Positions 60,553-64,000 of a stretch of 64,000 nucleotides of DNA are shown here, one piece after another. Both the position numbers and the translations under genes were made by a program. The notes beneath the pieces were generated by a model. The model saw only the letters and a list, made by a program, of their open reading frames with translations, searched no databases and was not told the origin of the DNA. Source of the DNA: Streptomyces narbonensis (GTDB lineage: Bacteria > Actinomycetota > Actinomycetes > Streptomycetales > Streptomycetaceae); NCBI RefSeq assembly GCF_014649015.1, contig NZ_BMSF01000001.1, forward strand, positions 124,001 through 188,000, written 5' to 3'. Positions within the stretch are counted from its first letter, which is position 1; every line of letters starts with the position of its first letter.

Positions 60553-62673
60553 TCAGACGCGCAGGGGCTCCGTGCGGATCAGCTCGGCGATCCGGTCCGG
60601 GGCCACCGCCCGCGAGTACAGCCAGCCCTGCCCGGTGTCGCAGCCGATCCGGCGCAGCCGGGCCGCCTGCCCCGAGGTCTCGACGCACTCGGCGGTGACC
60701 GTGAGCCCGAGGCGGTGGGCGAGCTGCACGAGCGCCTCGACGATCAGCTCGTCGGCCGGGTTCGGGTGCTCCTCGTCCTGGAAGCCTCGGACGAAGGAGC
60801 CGTCCAGCTTGAGCACGGAGACCGGCAGCCGGCTCAGGTAGGCGAGGTTCGAGTAGCCGGTGCCGAAGTCGTCGATCGCGATCCGCACGCCCATGTCGCT
60901 CAGCGCCTTGAGCGCCTGGAGCGGCCGCCCGGCCGAGCCCATCACGGCGGACTCGGTCAGTTCGAGCTGGAGCAGGTGCGGGGCGAGCCCGGTCTCCGCG
61001 AGGATCCCGGCGACGTCCGCGACCAGGTCGGAGTCCCAGACCTGGCGCACCGCCACGTTGACGCTCACGAAGATCGGGCGCTCGCGCGGATGGTCCTTCT
61101 GCCACTGCCGGGCCTGGCGGCAGGCGGTCCGCAGGACCCACCGTCCGAGCTCGACGATGGAGCCGTCCTCCTCGGCGATGCCGATGAACCGATTCGGCGG
61201 GAGCGAGCCGAACTGCGGGTGGTTCCAGCGCACCAGCGCCTCCACCCCGCGCACGGCCCCGTCCGTCAGGTCCACGAGCGGCTGGTACTCCAGACCGAAC
61301 TCCCCGCGCTCCACGGCCGGGCGGAGCGTGGAGGAGAGCGCCTGCCGGGTCATCCGGTGCGCGTTGCGCTCCGGGTCGAAGAGCGTCCAGCGGGCCTTGC
61401 CGTCCGCCTTCGCCCAGTACAGCGTGGTGTCGGCGGCCTGCATGAGGGCGGTCGCCGTCGTCCCGTGCGCGGTGCGCTCGACGACGCCGATCGAGGCGGA
61501 GACCGAGAGCCGCTGGCCGCCGAGGTCGAAGGGGCTCTGGAGCGCGCAGAGCACCGAGCGCGCGAGGTCGGCCAGTTGCTCCGTACCGGTGGAGTCCTCG
61601 ACGAGGATCGCGAACTCGTCGCCGCCGAGCCGCGCCACGAGGTGGCCGCCGCTGCGGGTGTAGCCGTCGCTGTCGGCGCACTCGGTCAGGCGGGCGGCGA
61701 CGGCTGCGAGGAGCCGGTCGCCGACCCGGTGGCCGAGGGTGTCGTTGACGGCCTTGAAGCCGTCGAGGTCGAGGTAGCAGAGACCGATCCGCCCTGTTCT
61801 GCCATACCCGTACGACTCATGCGACTGATGCGACTTGTGCGATTGATTCGACTGGTGCGCCTGATGCGGCTCGTCTGACTCGTACGGCGGGTCGGTGTCC
61901 TGGGCGGCGGCCTCCAGGGCCGAGGAGAGGCGCTCGAAGAACAGGGCCCGGTTGGGCAGTCGGGTCACCGGGTCGTGCATCTGGAGGTGGCGCAGCCGCG
62001 CCTGGAGCTCGCGCCGGTCGCTGACGTCCGCGATCGACAGGAGGACGCTCCGGCTGTCGGGTACGGGGGCGACGGTGACCTCGGCCCACAGCGAGCGCCC
62101 GTCGGGGTGCTTGAGCCGGCGTGTGCAGCGGAAGCGGGAGCGGCGGCCGCGGAGGACCTCGTGGTACGCGTGCCAGGTGCGGCCGTCGGACGCGAGGTCG
62201 ACGAGATCGGCGGCGGCCTGCTCGCGGAGCGCCCCGGCCTCGGTGCCGAGAAGGGTGCCGAGGGAGTCGTTGGCCGTGACGACGATGCCGTCCTGGTCGA
62301 CGACGGCCATGGCGAGCTGCGCGGCCCGGAAGGCGGCGCGGTAGTCGCGGAGTTCGGCTGCCCGACGGTCGGCACGGAACCCGGCATCGAGTCCGGCGTC
62401 GGGCTCGGTGGGATGCCCGGCATCGAGCCCGGTGTGGAGCTCGGTGGGATGCCCGGCATCGAGTCCGGTGTGGAGCTCGGTGGGGAGCCCGGCGTCGAGC
62501 CCGGGACGGAGTCCGGCAGGGAGCCCGGTACTGAGCGAGCCGGGGGCCGGATCGGGGACGAGGTCGGTCTGACGCGTGGCGCAGGGCTCGGCGTGACGCT
62601 CCGTGACGGCGGGATCGGTCTGGGGCGTCTCCGGCGGCTCTGGGTGCACCGGTCCTTCGGGGGTTTCGCTCAC
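60553..62673 (-). CDS. PAS-GGDEF-EAL c-di-GMP turnover protein
   Basis: A 706-residue cytoplasmic protein. The N-terminal 95 residues are Pro/Glu-rich with TELHTGLDAGHP repeats, then a PAS domain (about 105-225), GGDEF (signature RLGGDEFAIL, about 340-350) and EAL (GVEALVRWNHP, then DDFGTGYSNLAYLSRLP and VTAECVET). Both domain signatures are intact, so it may make and degrade c-di-GMP, the Streptomyces developmental messenger. Between PAS and GGDEF lies a His/Ser/Gln insert (HQAHQSNQSHKSHQSHES). GTG 62673 is chosen after GGGAG; an upstream ATG near 62751 is possible. Confidence 0.93.
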   Translation of the reverse strand: MSETPEGPVHPEPPETPQTDPAVTERHAEPCATRQTDLVPDPAPGSLSTGLPAGLRPGLDAGLPTELHTGLDAGHPTELHTGLDAGHPTEPDAGLDAGFRADRRAAELRDYRAAFRAAQLAMAVVDQDGIVVTANDSLGTLLGTEAGALREQAAADLVDLASDGRTWHAYHEVLRGRRSRFRCTRRLKHPDGRSLWAEVTVAPVPDSRSVLLSIADVSDRRELQARLRHLQMHDPVTRLPNRALFFERLSSALEAAAQDTDPPYESDEPHQAHQSNQSHKSHQSHESYGYGRTGRIGLCYLDLDGFKAVNDTLGHRVGDRLLAAVAARLTECADSDGYTRSGGHLVARLGGDEFAILVEDSTGTEQLADLARSVLCALQSPFDLGGQRLSVSASIGVVERTAHGTTATALMQAADTTLYWAKADGKARWTLFDPERNAHRMTRQALSSTLRPAVERGEFGLEYQPLVDLTDGAVRGVEALVRWNHPQFGSLPPNRFIGIAEEDGSIVELGRWVLRTACRQARQWQKDHPRERPIFVSVNVAVRQVWDSDLVADVAGILAETGLAPHLLQLELTESAVMGSAGRPLQALKALSDMGVRIAIDDFGTGYSNLAYLSRLPVSVLKLDGSFVRGFQDEEHPNPADELIVEALVQLAHRLGLTVTAECVETSGQAARLRRIGCDTGQGWLYSRAVAPDRIAELIRTEPLRV

Positions 62674-63029
62674 CGCTCGCTCCCGTAGTGCAGTCGGGCC
62701 GTTCACATGTGGTCGGGATGGTCGGCCAAGGAAAAGTGAGCCGATCATAGAGCCCGTTCGGGGGGCCGTTCCAGCTCCGAGGCCTCTCCGGCGACCGGTG
62801 ACCATCGTGAGGGGCCCCGCCGCCACCCCTCGCCCGATCGTTTCTGCACAGGTCTGACACGGGCCGATGGTGACGTGACCGAATGTGACTTTCCGTGAGC
62901 TGATCCCCGCTCGTGTCGCGTCGACCCGGCGGCGCCCCCTCACCCGACCGGGGCAGCGGAAACGTGCGAAACGCTGCAAACCATCACAAGGTGGTTGTGG
63001 TGTCCCGCCCTACCGATCCGGAGGTCCAC
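62674..63029. other. 356-bp divergent intergenic region
   Basis: Upstream of both the GGDEF-EAL gene and the metalloprotease gene. I see candidate promoter-like sequence near 62870-62900 (GTGACGTGACCGAATGTGAC) and AAACCATCACAAGGTGGT near 62985, but no ORF with family similarity. An upstream start for the GGDEF-EAL gene would use part of it. Confidence 0.45.
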
Positions 63030-64000
63030 GTGAGGGGTCAGCAGCCACCCGGGGGAGTGGAGCGGCCGAGGCTGCGTTCCGGCGCGGCGGCCTTCACCGC
63101 GCTCGCCGCGCTCGCCGCCACCGGGCTCGTCGCGGGCCCCGCCGTCGGCGCGCCCGCGGGGAACCCCTGCACCCTGCCCCGCACCGCGGCCCACCACTCG
63201 CTCGGCCTCGACACCTGGAACGGCTCCTACCCGAAACCCACCCGCAGCCTCGACGCGGTCATGATCTTCCTGTCCTTCCCTGACTCCACCCCGCTCACCA
63301 CTCCGGCCGAACTCGCCGCCGACCACTTCCCGGCCACCAGCGAGTACTTCGACCGCGCCTCCTACGGCCGCTTCGACCTGCGCCCGCACCCCCGGACCGA
63401 GTGGACCCGGATGCCGCAGGAGTCGGGGGCGTACGACATACGGCGTGACTGGGCCTCCGGGAAGCGCGCGGCCTATCTGCGCGACGCGGTGGCCGCCGTC
63501 GACGCGGACGTCGACTTCTCGCTGTACGACGTCGTCTACCTGGTCGCCGACCCGGACGCGCCCGGCGTGGACTCCGACGCGACGAAGGTCGTCAACCTCG
63601 AACGGCCGCTGGAGGTCGACGGCACCGAGATCAAGCGGGTCGTCACGGTCTTCGAGCGGCACCCGCCCGACCGGAACGTCCTCGCCCACGAGACCGGCCA
63701 CGTCTTCGACCTGCCCGACCTGTACCACCGCCCGTCGGACGGCAAGGGCGACTGGGACACCCACGTGGGCGACTGGGACGTCATGGGCAGCCAGTTCGGG
63801 CTCGCGCCCGACTTCTTCGGCTGGCACAAGTGGAAGCTCGGCTGGCTCTCCCGCGCCCAGGTCACCTGCGTCCAGGGGCCCGGACCCCAGTTGGTCAGCC
63901 TGGAGCCGACCAGTGCCCCGCCCGCGGACGGCGGCACCCTCGGCACCCGGCTCGCCGTCGTCAGGACCGGCCCGGACAGCGTCCTGGCGATCGAGGCTCG
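63030..64000 (+). CDS. secreted M6-family metalloprotease (3' truncated)
   Basis: The first 323 codons of a gene that runs off the window. GTG 63030 follows GGAGG. The signal peptide (SGAAAFTALAALAATGLVAGPAVGA) is followed by a propeptide-like region and an M6 catalytic domain: RSLDAVMIFLSFPDS, VNLERPLEVDGTEIKRVVTVFER and the zinc site LAHETGHVFDLPDLY (HExxH at 220-224), then DWDVMGSQFGLAPDFFGWHKWKLGW. M6 proteases (immune inhibitor A type) degrade host or environmental proteins. No stop codon is seen before position 64000. Confidence 0.9.
   Translation, partial: MRGQQPPGGVERPRLRSGAAAFTALAALAATGLVAGPAVGAPAGNPCTLPRTAAHHSLGLDTWNGSYPKPTRSLDAVMIFLSFPDSTPLTTPAELAADHFPATSEYFDRASYGRFDLRPHPRTEWTRMPQESGAYDIRRDWASGKRAAYLRDAVAAVDADVDFSLYDVVYLVADPDAPGVDSDATKVVNLERPLEVDGTEIKRVVTVFERHPPDRNVLAHETGHVFDLPDLYHRPSDGKGDWDTHVGDWDVMGSQFGLAPDFFGWHKWKLGWLSRAQVTCVQGPGPQLVSLEPTSAPPADGGTLGTRLAVVRTGPDSVLAIEA

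Noticed and set aside
62780..62900. BldD-type operator near the GGDEF-EAL gene
   Set aside because: TGACCATCGTGA has the right arms but a 4-nt rather than 5-nt spacer; no convincing match.

Overview
The window is chromosomal DNA of a Streptomyces. The GC content is very high, third codon positions are almost always G or C, GTG and TTG starts are common, and the gene order around the N-acetylglucosamine (GlcNAc) PTS genes, rph, rdgB and bcp is the one I recall from S. coelicolor near SCO2904-SCO2911 (from memory, not searched). I see no prophage, transposase, CRISPR array or replication origin. The genes look like core chromosome with scattered accessory pieces.

Layout. 1-2.4 kb: the end of an iron/siderophore- or cobalamin-type ABC importer. 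2.4-3.9 kb: a short cysteine-containing leader ORF, then the CysO sulfur carrier and CysM cysteine synthase. 3.9-5.5 kb: a 177-bp palindromic repeat, a membrane-anchored PemK/MazF-like protein and a metallo-beta-lactamase-fold hydrolase. 5.6-8.9 kb: the GlcNAc phosphotransferase genes nagE2, nagE1 and nagF, with DasR-type operators. 9-14.2 kb: rph, a lipoprotein, rdgB, tRNA-Leu, an HNH nuclease, bcp, a DUF3618 protein, a GroES-like protein and a SugE/Gdx exporter behind a guanidine-III riboswitch. 14.2-21 kb: a class A penicillin-binding protein, a three-gene ABC-2 exporter and a DUF445 protein. 21.3-22.4 kb: a probable McrB-N/PD-(D/E)XK restriction nuclease. 22.4-28.8 kb: a SEC-C protein, a class E sortase, an MFS pump with its HxlR regulator, a YidC homologue and a fumarylacetoacetase-family enzyme. 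28.9-34.9 kb: two sortase-type surface proteins flanking a UPF0303 protein, an oxidoreductase and a ROK regulator.

35.1-43.4 kb holds a 2-aminoethylphosphonate-type uptake and degradation cluster: GntR regulator, FAD oxidoreductase, phosphonatase-like hydrolase, ABC importer and secreted phosphatase-family protein. 43.6-45.8 kb: a HAD phosphatase, a secreted protein and a class F sortase. Two identical tRNA-Lys(CTT) genes (46.4 and 55.9 kb) bracket a peptidoglycan-binding NlpC/P60-like enzyme, an SPFH protein with a huge disordered N-terminus, an AA10 lytic polysaccharide monooxygenase (LPMO), an acyl-CoA synthetase and a two-component system. 56-64 kb: an IclR regulator, a flavin monooxygenase, a GH18 chitinase, a PAS-GGDEF-EAL protein and a truncated M6 metalloprotease.

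Two themes link the genes. First, chitin use: secreted LPMO and chitinase release chito-oligomers and GlcNAc, NagF/NagE import GlcNAc, and all of these transcription units carry DasR (dre)-like palindromes. Second, the window is rich in minisatellites, both intergenic (45-, 18- and 16-bp units) and in frame inside genes (36-, 60-, 24-, 21-, 18- and 9-bp units). They lengthen linkers, N-termini and one sugar-kinase-fold domain. The strongest small-scale findings are the guanidine-III riboswitch with a plausible start-site sequestering stem, the 36-bp duplication that copies a translation start, the in-frame palindromic element inside an ABC ATPase, and the solitary McrB-N/PD-(D/E)XK gene.
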